Both the position numbers and the translations under genes were made by a program. Source: Lampris incognitus (lineage: Eukaryota > Chordata > Actinopteri > Lampriformes > Lampridae). Taken from it: 64,000 bases of DNA. The notes under the pieces were generated by a model. That model saw only the letters and a program-made list of their open reading frames with translations, had not been told where the DNA came from and did no database searches. The DNA is taken from the NCBI RefSeq assembly GCF_029633865.1, contig NC_079211.1, forward strand, positions 70,100,464 through 70,164,463, in the 5' to 3' direction. Below are positions 15,021-23,985 of the stretch, one piece after another. The stretch's first letter is position 1. The number at the start of each line of letters is the position of its first letter.

Positions 15021-16905
15021 CTGCAACACAAAACAGTATCATCACTACTCTGACTACTGACCTGCAACACAACACAGTAACATCACTACTCTGACTTCTG
15101 ACCTGCAACACAAGACAGTAGCATCACTACTCTGACTGCTGACCTGCAACCCAATACAGTGTCATCACTACTCTGACTACTGACCCGCAACACAACACAG
15201 TATCATCACTACTCTGACTGCTGACCTGCAGGACAACACAGTAACATCACTACTCTGACTGCTGACCTGCAACACAACACAGTAACATCACTACTCTGAC
15301 TGCTGACCTGCAGGACAACACATTATCATCACTACCCTGACTACTGACCTGCAACACAACACAGTATCATCACTACTCTGACTGCTGACCTGAAGGACAA
15401 CACAGTATCATCACTACTCTGACTACTGACCTGCAGGACAACACAGTAACATCACTACTCTGACTACTGACCTGCAACACAACACGGTAACATCACTACT
15501 CTGACTACTGACCTGCAACACAACACAGTATCATCACTACTCTGACTGCTGACCTGAAGGACAACACAGTATCATCACTACTCTGACTACTGACCTGCAG
15601 GACAACACAGTAACATCACTACTCTGACTACTGACCTGCAACACAACACAGTAACATAACTACTCTGACTACTGACCTGCAGGACAACACAGTAACATCA
15701 CTACTCTGACTACTGACCTGCAGGACAACACAGTAACATCACTACTCTGACTACTGACCTGCAACACAACACGGTAACATCACTACTCTGACTGCTGACC
15801 TGCAACCCAACACAGTAACATCACTACTCTGACTGCTGACCTGCAACACAACACAGTAACATCACTACTCTGACTGCTGACCTGCAACCCAACACAGTAA
15901 CAATACTACTCTGACTACTGACCTGCAACACAACACAGTAACATCACTACTCTGACTGCTGACCTGCAACACAACACAGTAACATCACTACTCTGACTAC
16001 TGACCTGCAACACAACACAGTAACATCACTACTCTGACTGCTGACCTGCAGGACAACACAGTAACATCACTACTCTGACTACTGACCTGCAGGACAACAC
16101 AGTAACATCACTACTCTGACTACTGACCTGCAACACAACACAGTAACATCACTACTCTGACTACTGACCTGCAACACAACACGGTATCATCACTACTCTG
16201 ACTACTGACCTCCAACACAACAACAGTATCATCACTACTCTGACTACTGACCTGCAGGACAACACAGTAACATCACTACTCTGACTACTGACCTGCAGGA
16301 CAACACAGTAACATCACTACTCTGACTACTGACCTGCAACACAACACAGTAACATCACTACTCTGACTACTGACCTGCAACACAACACAGTATCATCACT
16401 ACTCTGACTACTGACCTGCAACACAACACGGTAACATCACTACTCTGACTACTGACCTGCAACACAGCACGGTAACATCACTACTCTGACTACTGACCTG
16501 CAACACAACACAGTAACATCACTACTCTGACTACTGACCTGCAACACAACACAGTAACATCACTACTCTGACTACTGACCTGCAACACAACACAGTAACA
16601 TCACTACTCTAACTACTGACCTGCAACACAGCACGATAACATCACTACTCTGACTACTGACCTGCAACACAACACAGTAACATCACTACTCTGACTACTG
16701 ACCTGCAACACAACACGGTATCATCACGACTCTGACTACTGACCTGCAACACAACACAGTAACATCACTACTCTGACTACTGAGCTGCAACACAACACAG
16801 TAACATCACTACTCTGACTACTGACCTGCAATAAAACACAGTAACATCACTACTCTGACTACTGACCTGCAACACAACACGGTAATATCACTACTCTGAC
16901 TACTG
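15021..16905. repeat. 41-bp minisatellite, about 46 copies, abutting exon D
   Basis: Tandem unit of 41 bp with a few variants (AACACAACACAG versus GGACAACACAG; GTAACATC versus GTATCATC). On the minus strand each unit carries TGTGTTGTGTTGCAG directly followed by GTCAGT. The first unit, at 15021, is itself the functional-looking acceptor of exon D, so the array appears to have grown from the intron-exon junction. Most units are near identical, implying recent homogenisation. The length is not a multiple of three. Confidence 0.96.
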
Positions 16906-16998
16906 ATGTAACATGGTGAGTTAATAAGTTATCATCATGTAACTTGGGACAGCGAAATCGTTGAATTTGGACCTGTGGAGTTCAGTTTACTGATGTAG
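16906..16998. other. Short unique spacer in intron C-D
   Basis: About 90 bp between the 41-bp array and the tail of a SINE. I see no gene or motif in it. Confidence 0.6.
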
Positions 16999-17460
16999 TC
17001 TTTTTTTTGGGGGGGGGGGGATTTTCCCCCCTTTGTCCTCCCAATTGTACTTGGCCAATCACCCCACTCTTCCAAGCTGTCCAGGTTTCTGCTCCACCCC
17101 CTCTGCTGATCCGGGGAGGGCTGCAGACTACCACATGCCTCCTCGCATACATGAGGGGTCACCTGTGTTTCTTTTCACCTGACAGTGAGGAATTTCACCA
17201 GGGAGACGTAGTGCGAGGGAGGATAACATTATTCCCCCCAGTCCCCCCCCTTGAACAGGCGCCCTGACAGACCAGAGGAGGCGCTAATGCAGCGACCAAT
17301 ACAGATAGCCACATCTGGATTCCCATGCGCAGACATGGCCAACTGTGTCTGTAGGGATGCCCGAACAAGACCGAGGTAACAAGGGGATTTGAACCGGCGA
17401 TCCCCGTGTTGGTAAGCAACAGAATAGACCTTCATGCTACACGAACCCCCGCCATTAGCA
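16999..17460 (-). mobile_element. tRNA-derived SINE, minus strand
   Basis: Read on the minus strand, the head near 17455-17385 has a tRNA-like RNA polymerase III promoter: an A-box-like TAGCATGAAGG followed about 45 nt later by a B-box-like GGTTCAAATCC. The 3' tail (about 17075-17010) contains ATTGGCCAAGTACAATTGGG, resembling the tail of the SINE at 35285-35658, so both seem to belong to one broad family. It ends in a purine-rich/oligo(A) tract, seen on the plus strand as T8 and G11 near 17001-17021. It is old and diverged, and I could not define target-site duplications. Confidence 0.72.
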
Positions 17461-17694
17461 AGGTATTCTAACACTGCAGGTTACAGATGATATTTGGGAC
17501 CAAAAATTTAACAGATATTACACAAAGTGTCGATCACAAAGGGTTTAGAGCAGCGTTCCCCAATTCCTTTTCCCCAAGAGCCACAACAGCAGGCCTTCTA
17601 TGTTTCACCGCCCCAGCAGACTTGGTTTTATGTGCAGATATTGTTGTTACTGCTGCTCTGATTATTATTACTTATTATAATTGATTATTATTAT
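17461..17694. other. Intron sequence, no gene seen
   Basis: Non-coding intron C-D sequence ending in an (ATT)n microsatellite at about 17662-17701. The piece around 17545-17610 reads like a dispersed fish repeat, but I cannot name it. Confidence 0.5.
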
Positions 17695-17835
17695 TATTAT
17701 TATCCATATATTTTCTGAAGTGCTTATCCTGCTCTAAGGGTGGTGGGGATGCTGGAAAATATCCCATCAGTCACTGGGCGGCAGGCGGAGAGAAACCCTA
17801 GACAGGCCGCCAGACCATCACAGGGCTCACACACA
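17695..17835. mobile_element. Teleost dispersed repeat relic
   Basis: A stretch with the familiar fish-repeat wording TTTTCTGAAGTGCTTATCC, then GGGCGGCAGGCGG and CACAGGGCTCACACACA. This block is very common between fish genes as a fragment of a dispersed element. Recognition is from memory, with no search. No coding potential is visible. Confidence 0.5.
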
Positions 17836-17939
17836 AGAAAGAAAAGAATAAAACTCACTCTTGAACCACAAAAAAACAAAAACCAACCATTTAATTGTGG
17901 ACAAATGAAACAATAAATAAATAAATAAATGGAGGTTCA

Positions 17940-20893
17940 TTCACCAGTTACAGAGAGATATGAGAGAGACGAGGTGAGACAGTCCTTCTGATGTCGGACC
18001 TGTGTTCTGTTGTGGCAGTCAGAGAGAGGTGAGAGAGACGGCGTGAGACAGTCCTTCTGATGTCGGACCTGTGTTCTGTTGTGGCAGTCAGAGAGGTGAG
18101 AGAGACGGCGTGAGACAGTCCTGATGTCGGACCTGTGTTCTGTTGTGGCAGTCAGAGAGAGGTGAGAGAGACGGAGTGAGACAGTCCTTCTGATGTCGGA
18201 CCTGTGTTCTGTTGTGGCAGTCAGAGAGAGGTGAGAGAGACGGCGTGAGACAGTCCTTCTGATGTCGGACCTGGGTTCTGTTGTGGCAGTCAGAGAGAGG
18301 TGAGAGAGACGGCGTGACACAGTCCTTCTGATGTCGGACCTGTGTTCTGTTGTGGCAGTCAGAGAGAGGTGAGAGAGACGGCGTGAGACAGTCCTTCTGA
18401 TGTCGGACCTGGGTTCTGTTGTGGCAGTCAGAGAGGTGAGAGAGACGGCGTGAGACAGTCCTTCTGATGTCGGACCTGTGTTCTGTTGTGGCAGTCAGAG
18501 AGAGGTGAGAGAGACGGCGTGAGACAGTCCTTCTGATGTCGGACCTGGGTTCTGTTGTGGCAGTCAGACAGAGGTGAGAGAGACGGGGTGAGACAGTCCT
18601 TCTGATGTCGGACCTGTTTTCTGTTGTGGCAGTCAGACAGAGGTGAGAGAGACGGCGTGAGACAGTCGTTCTGATGTCGGACCTGTGTTCTGTTGTGGCA
18701 GTCAGAGAGGTGAGAGAGACGGCGTGAGACAGTCCTTCTGATGTCGGACCGGTGTTCTGTTGTGGCAGTCACAGAGAGGTGAGAGAGACGGCGTGAGACA
18801 GTCCTTCTGATGTCGGACCTGTGTTCTGTTGTGGCAGTCACAGAGAGGTGAGAGAGACGGCGTGAGACAGTCCTTCTGATGTCGGACCTGGGATCTGTTG
18901 TGGCAGTCACAGAGAGGTGAGAGACACGGCGTGAGACAGTCCTTCTGATGTCGGACCTGTGTTCTGTTGTGGCAGTCAGAGAGAGGTGAGAGAGACGGGG
19001 TGAGACAGTCCTTCTGATGTCGGACCTGGGTTCTGTTGTGGCAGTCAGAGAGGTGAGAGAGACGGCGTGAGACGGTCCTTCTGATGTCGGACCTGTGTTC
19101 TTTTGTGGCAGTCACAGAGAGGTGAGAGAGCTGGCGTGAGACGGTCCTTCTGATGTCGGACCTGTGTTCTGTTGTGGCAGTCAGAGAGAGGTGAGAGAGA
19201 CGGCGTGAGACGGTCCTTCTGATGTCGGACCTGTGTTCTGTTGTGGCAGTCACAGAGAGGTGAGAGAGACGGCGTGAGACAGTCCTTCTGATGTCGGACC
19301 TGTGTTCTGTTGTGGCAGTCACAGAGAGGTGAGAGAGACGGGGTGAGACAGTCCTTCTGATCTCGGACCTGTGTTCTGTTGTGGCAGTCACAGAGAGGTG
19401 AGAGAGACGGCGTGAGACAGTCCTTCTGATGTCGGACCTGGGTTCTGTTGCGGCAGTCAGAGAGAGGTGAGAGAGACGGCGTGAGACGGTCCTTCTGATG
19501 TCGGACCTGTTTTCTGTTGCGGCAGTCAGAGAGGTAAGAGAGACGGCGTGAGACAGTCCTTCTGATGTCGGACCTGTGTTCTGTTGTGGCAGTCACAGAG
19601 AGGTGAGAGAGACGGCGTGAGACAGTCCTTCTGATGTCGGACCTGTGTTCTGTTGTGGCAGTCACAGAGAGGTGAGAGAGACGGCGTGAGACAGTCCTTC
19701 AGATGTCGGACCTGTGTTCTGTTGTGGCAGTCAGACAGAGGGGAGAGAGACGGCGTGAGACGGTCCTTCTGATGTCGGACCTGTGTTCTGTTGTGGCAGT
19801 CAGAGAGAGGTGAGAGAGACGGCGTGAGACGGTCCTTCTGATGTCGGACCTGCTTTCTGTTGTGGCAGTCACAGAGAGGTGAGAGAGACGGCGTGAGACG
19901 GTCCTTCTGATGTCGGACCTGGGTTCTGTTGTGGCAGTCAGAGAGGTGAGAGAGACGGCGTGAGACGGTCCTTCTGATGTCGGACCTGTGTTCTTTTGTG
20001 GCAGTCACAGAGAGTCGAGAGAGCTGGCGTGAGACAGTCCTTCTGATGTCGGACCTGTGTTCTGTTGTGGCAGTCAGAGAGAGGTGAGAGAGACGGCGTG
20101 AGACGGTCCTTCTGATGTCGGACCTGTGTTCTGTTGTGGCAGTCACAGAGAGGTGAGAGAGACGGCGTGAGACAGTCCTTCTGATGTCGGACCTGTGTTC
20201 TGTTGTGGCAGTCACAGAGAGGTGAGAGAGACGGGGTGAGACAGTCCTTCTGATCTCGGACCTGTGTTCTGTTGTGGCAGTCACAGAGAGGTGAGAGAGA
20301 CGGCGTGAGACAGTCCTTCTGATGTCGGACCTGGGTTCTGTTGCGGCAGTCAGAGAGAGGTGAGAGAGACGGCGTGAGACGGTCCTTCTGATGTCGGACC
20401 TGTTTTCTGTTGCGGCAGTCAGAGAGGTAAGAGAGACGGCGTGAGACAGTCCTTCTGATGTCGGACCTGTGTTCTGTTGCGGCAGTCAGAGAGAGGTGAG
20501 AGAGACGGCGTGAGACAGTCCTTCTGATGTCGGACCTGTGTTCTGTTGTGGCAGTCACAGAGAGGTGAGAGAGACGGCGTGAGACAGTCCTTCTGATGTC
20601 GGACCTGTGTTCTGTTGTGGCAGTCACAGAGAGGTGAGAGAGACGGCGTGAGACAGTCCTTCTGATGTCGGACCTGTGTTCTGTTGTGGCAGTCACAGAG
20701 AGGTGAGAGAGACGGCGTGAGACAGTCCTTCTGATGTCGGACCTGTGTTCTGTTGTGGCAGTCACAGAGAGGTGAGAGAGACGGCGTGAGACAGTCCTTC
20801 TGATGTCGGACCTGTGTTCTGTTGTGGCAGTCACAGAGAGGTGAGAGAGACGGCGTGAGACAGTCCTTCTGATGTCGGACCTGTGTTCTGTTG
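17940..20893. repeat. 69-bp minisatellite, about 43 copies
   Basis: Tandem unit of 69 bp (some 65-67 bp) containing GAGACAGTCCTTCTGATGTC and GTTCTGTTGTGGCAGTCA. Because 69 is 3 x 23, any stop-free frame stays open, which gives minus-strand open frames of up to 331 codons built of a 23-residue repeat (TEHRSDIRRTVSRRLSHLS type). There is a higher-order copy: the rare variant TCTCGG occurs at 19361 and again at 20254, and the GAGAGAGCTGGCG variant occurs near 19124 and 20018, both about 893 bp (13 units) apart. I treat the open frames as non-coding. Confidence 0.95.
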
Positions 20894-20954
20894 CAACACA
20901 ACACCTATCCTCAGCTCCCAGCACTTCTCGCACAATGTGCTACTCATACGCTGA

Positions 20955-21035
20955 GTTGGCGGCACCCGGGATCGAACTCACGACCTTGCGATCCATAGGC
21001 GAGAGCTCTACCGACTGAGCTATGCCCGGGTACAG
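20955..21035 (-). mobile_element. tRNA-like SINE head, minus strand
   Basis: On the minus strand there is an A-box-like TAGCTCAGTCGGTAGAGC and a B-box-like GAGTTCGATCCC with tRNA-like spacing. The anticodon and T stems do not pair properly, so this is a tRNA-derived SINE promoter or tRNA pseudogene and not a functional tRNA. Its 3' side runs straight into the 69-bp minisatellite, whose unit may have arisen from the SINE body. Confidence 0.65.
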
Positions 21036-21375
21036 TTGCTCAAGGAACATAGGCTTACTATATTACATTCAGACACAGACGAGTCAGCTCACCTACTCGG
21101 CGAGGCGCATTTTCCTCGGTAAGTGACACATTTCACGCATAAATATCAGAGAACTACCGGGGTGGGTTATGCGCCCAAATATAGGCTATAGCCTAATAAG
21201 TTGAAACTGGTTTAGTGTCGAAAGTTTCCACATACTTTAGCCAACCTGGACTTTGTGAATTCGTTTTTGTGATATAAAAATAGAAATCGTATGATTCATT
21301 GTCTTCTTAATAATCTGCCCTAAATAATGCATTATTGAAAATGCACTTTTTGCGCCAAACAGCGTCAAACCTGCT
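21036..21375. other. Intron sequence, no gene seen
   Basis: Unique-looking AT-rich intron C-D sequence. No convincing open frame or exon is visible on either strand. Confidence 0.5.
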
Positions 21376-21605
21376 GTTCCTATGTTTCTATGTTCCCCGG
21401 GTGCCCTAGGGGAACATAGGACCCTTTTTATAAAGAAAGGTCCTATGTTCCCCTGCACATACAAAACGGGGAACATAGGACCCTTTTGGGGAAAAGTGGG
21501 GAATATAGGGCCCTCTGTATACAAAAAGGTCCGATATTCCCCGGTCTCATACAAAGCGGGGAACATCGGACCCGGGGACTATAGGACCCGGGGACTATAG
21601 GGAGG
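21376..21605. repeat. Cluster of alternating GGGGAACATAGGACC motifs
   Basis: The motif GGGGAACATAGGACCC and its reverse complement recur about six to eight times in alternating orientation. The best pair is a perfect 16-bp inverted repeat, 21408-21423 against 21439-21454, with a 15-nt loop. Diverged copies follow near 21467, 21502, 21530 and 21557. It may be a small foldback/MITE-like element or a hairpin-prone satellite. Open frames across it are composition artefacts. Confidence 0.75.
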
Positions 21606-21624
21606 ACCCCGTAGTAGTAGTAGT

Positions 21625-22070
21625 ATCATGTGTTCTTTTTTTGTGTTATTATCATGTTTTATACGTTTGTGTTATCATCATGTGGTATATTTTTGTGTTA
21701 TCATCATGTTTTATATTTTTCTGTTATCATCATGTGTTATATTTTTGTGTTATTATCATGTGTTATCCGTTTGTGTTATCATCATGTGTTATACGTTTGT
21801 GTTATCATCATGTGGTATGTTTTTGTGTTATCATCATGTTTTATATTTTTCTGTTATCATCATGTGTTATATTTTTGTGTTATTATCATGTGTTATCCAT
21901 TTGTGTTATCATCATGTGGTATATTTTTGTGTTATCATCATGTTTTATATTTTTCTGTTATCATCATGTGTTATATTTTTGTGTTATTATCATGTGTTTT
22001 TTGTGTTATTATCATGTGTTATATTTTTTATCATGTGTTATATTTTGTGTTATTATCATGTGTTATGTTG
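21625..22070. repeat. 26-bp AT-rich minisatellite, about 17 copies
   Basis: Unit GTTATCATCATGTGTTATAT plus TTTTGT (26 bp) with occasional shortened units. Three plus-strand frames stay open only because the unit lacks stops. It lies about 125 bp inside the intron from the exon C donor at 22194. Confidence 0.93.
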
Positions 22071-22194
22071 AACAGTTTTGAATTGCAATAACAGAATAAG
22101 TATTTTTTGTAGTGAACGATATGACATGGTATTATGATACTTCCATACAGTATCATAGTACTGTATCAAAGTAACACTGCATTACTCTTCATAC

Positions 22195-22317
22195 CTGGTA
22201 CTCCTGTAGCATCCTCTGGTTCTGCTGATCCTGGATCAGTAATCTTGTCTCACATTCTTCCTGTCGCAGAGCTGCAACACGGAGCCTCTCCTGCAACACT
22301 GCCACCTCCTGTTGATA
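22195..22317 (-). CDS. dab2ip: Exon C of DAB2IP-like RasGAP gene (coiled coil)
   Basis: A 123-nt minus-strand exon of 41 codons, in phase 0 at both ends. The acceptor is GATGTCTCCAG at 22328-22318 and the donor is GTATGA at 22194-22189. The peptide starts YQQEVAVLQERLRV and ends QRMLQEYQ, a Leu/Gln/Glu/Arg-rich heptad coiled coil. It continues exon B (ending TLTEK) and runs into exon D without a frame shift, matching the start of the C-terminal coiled coil of SynGAP-family RasGAPs as I remember it. An AG 9 nt further in (ATCAACAG) is an alternative acceptor that would drop YQQ and keep the frame. The 3' terminus of a LINE ends within about 15 bp of the acceptor, and a 26-bp array follows the donor. 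Confidence 0.8.
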
Positions 22318-22599
22318 CTGGAGACATCACAATCAGAATCATGTTTATCGGCCATGTAGGTTTGCACACACATGGGATGTGACTCTGGTTTCATGGCTCT
22401 CTCAGTGTACTTAACATAGAATAACAACACAACAATCTTCACATATGTACACAAGGACTGACTCATACAGGAGACACAAGAGGTGATAAGGTGTAATGGT
22501 GCAGAGAATACATCAGAGATGCTGAAATACATGTTAGCAGCTCACTGACATACATGCCTGAGGTACATGGACATGACAGAGTGTACCAGTATGCGTAAA

Positions 22600-23212
22600 A
22601 CGTACAGTACAATATATGCAACTTGTACAGTACAGTATATACAATATGTACAGTAGAGTATGTACAACATGTATAGTACAGTATATACAACATATACAGT
22701 ACAGTATGTACAACATGTACGTTACAGTATGTACAACATGTACAGTACATACAATGTACAGTACAGTATGTACAACACGTACAGCACAGTATATACACCA
22801 TGTGCAGTACAGTATATACCACATGTACAGTACAGTATGTACAACATGTACAGCACAGTATATACACCATGTGCAGTACAGTATATACAACATGTACAGT
22901 ACAGTATGTACAATATGTACAGTACAATATGTACAACATGTACAGTACATACAATGTACAGTACAGTATGTACAACTTGTACAGTACAGTATATACAACA
23001 TGTACAGTACAGTATATATAACATGTACAGTGCAGTATATACACAACATGTACAGTACAGTATATATAACATGTACAGCACAGTATGTACACCATGTACA
23101 GTACAGTATATACAACATGTACAGTACAGTATATATAACATGTACAGTACAGTATGTACAACATATACAGTACAGTATGTACAACATATACAGTACAGTA
23201 TATACAACATGG
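22600..23212. repeat. 23-bp GTAC/TGTACA minisatellite, about 26 copies
   Basis: Unit of about 23 bp (TGTACAGTACAGTATRTACA plus ACA) with many TGTACA and GTAC palindromes. The unit has no stop codon on either strand, so it yields open frames of about 160-246 codons in several frames at once, built of repeated VQYVQHVQYS- or YCTYCTVHVV-like peptides. These are not genes. It sits in the 3' UTR of the LINE fragment. Confidence 0.95.
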
Positions 23213-23230
23213 CTGGATTTATTGACAGTG

Positions 23231-23808
23231 TTAAGTGTTCACTTGAATAACAGCCCGCGGAAAGAAACTGTTTCTATATCTGGTTGTTTGGGGGTACAGT
23301 GCTCTGTAGCGCCTACCAGAGGGGAGGAGTTGGAACAGGTTGTGACCAGGGTGTGATGGGTCTGCAGTGATGTTGCCTGCCTGTCTACTGAGTCTGGAGG
23401 TGTAGGAGTCCTGAATGGAGGGCAGGTTGGCACCAGTGGTTTTCTCTGTAGACCTAACTGTCTGTTGTAGTCTGTCCCTGTCCTGTTTGGTGGCCGGACC
23501 AAACCAGACAGTGATGGATGTGCAGAGGACAGACTGGATTATTGCAGTGTAGACCTGAATCAGCAGCTCCTGAGGCAGGATGAACTTCCTGAGCTGGTGG
23601 AGAAAGTACATCCTGCTGGGCCTTTTTGATGATTGTGTCTATGTTGGATGCCTAACCTAGGTCCTGGGAGATTGTGGAACCCAGAAATCTGTAGGTTTTC
23701 ACCACAGACACCGTGATGTTGAGTATGGTGAAGGGGAGCAGTGTTGGGGGACTCCTCCTGATGTCCACCGTCATCACCACAGTTTTAGGCATGTTCAGCT
23801 GCAGGTTG
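23231..23808 (-). pseudogene. LINE reverse transcriptase C-terminal remnant
   Basis: Two minus-strand frames hold the end of a non-LTR ORF2. The upstream one includes MPKTVVMTVDIRRSPP and YRFLGSTISQDL, the post-RT thumb region. The downstream one (126 codons, ending at 23231) includes YTAIIQSVLCTSITVWFG, LPSIQD, DPSHPGHNLFQLLPSGRRYR and RNSFFPRA, the conserved C-terminal block of CR1/L2-like fish LINEs. A frameshift or stop near 23611-23652 separates them. There is no endonuclease or RT core, so the copy is dead and 5'-truncated. Confidence 0.82.
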
Positions 23809-23809
23809 T

Positions 23810-23985
23810 ACTCCTGTGGCATCTGATGGTACTCCTGTGGCATCTAGTGACACGCCTGTGACATCTAGTGGCACTCCTGTGGCATCTAGTGGCACTCCTG
23901 TGACATCTAGTGGCACGCCTGCAGCATCTAGTGGCAGTCCTGCGGCATCTAGTGGTACGCCTGTGGCATCTAGTGGTACTCCTTT
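23810..23985. repeat. 21-bp minisatellite at a transposon border
   Basis: About eight copies of a 21-bp unit (TGGCACTCCTGTGGCATCTAG and variants). It lies exactly between the truncated LINE end and the truncated integrase end of Gypsy-1. Since 21 is a multiple of three, it extends the integrase frame with a meaningless TTRCHRR-type tail. Confidence 0.88.

Larger units (their letters stand above)
22328..23808 (-). mobile_element. Truncated CR1/L2-like LINE, 3' end (minus)
   Basis: The 3' part of a non-LTR retrotransposon. Coding remnants occupy 23808-23231. The 3' UTR runs to about 22330 and ends with a GATAAACATGATTCTGATT-type terminus, a very common fish LINE end. The UTR is interrupted by the 23-bp array. 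The 5' side is truncated and borders a 21-bp array at 23810. The element is in the same orientation as the host gene and ends immediately upstream of exon C. Confidence 0.75.

Noticed and set aside
17937..20933. Minus-strand open frames up to 331 codons in the 69-bp array
   Set aside because: The unit is a multiple of three without stops in several frames; all frames are open at once, so openness carries no information. Kept only as a low-interest exonisation remark.
20955..21035. Functional tRNA gene on the minus strand
   Set aside because: The A and B boxes are good but the anticodon and T stems do not pair, so I call it a SINE head or pseudogene.
21628..22091. Three overlapping 146-153-codon plus-strand frames (CVIIMCYIF type)
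   Set aside because: Products of the 26-bp stop-free repeat. The hydrophobic look imitates membrane proteins but repeats identically in all frames.
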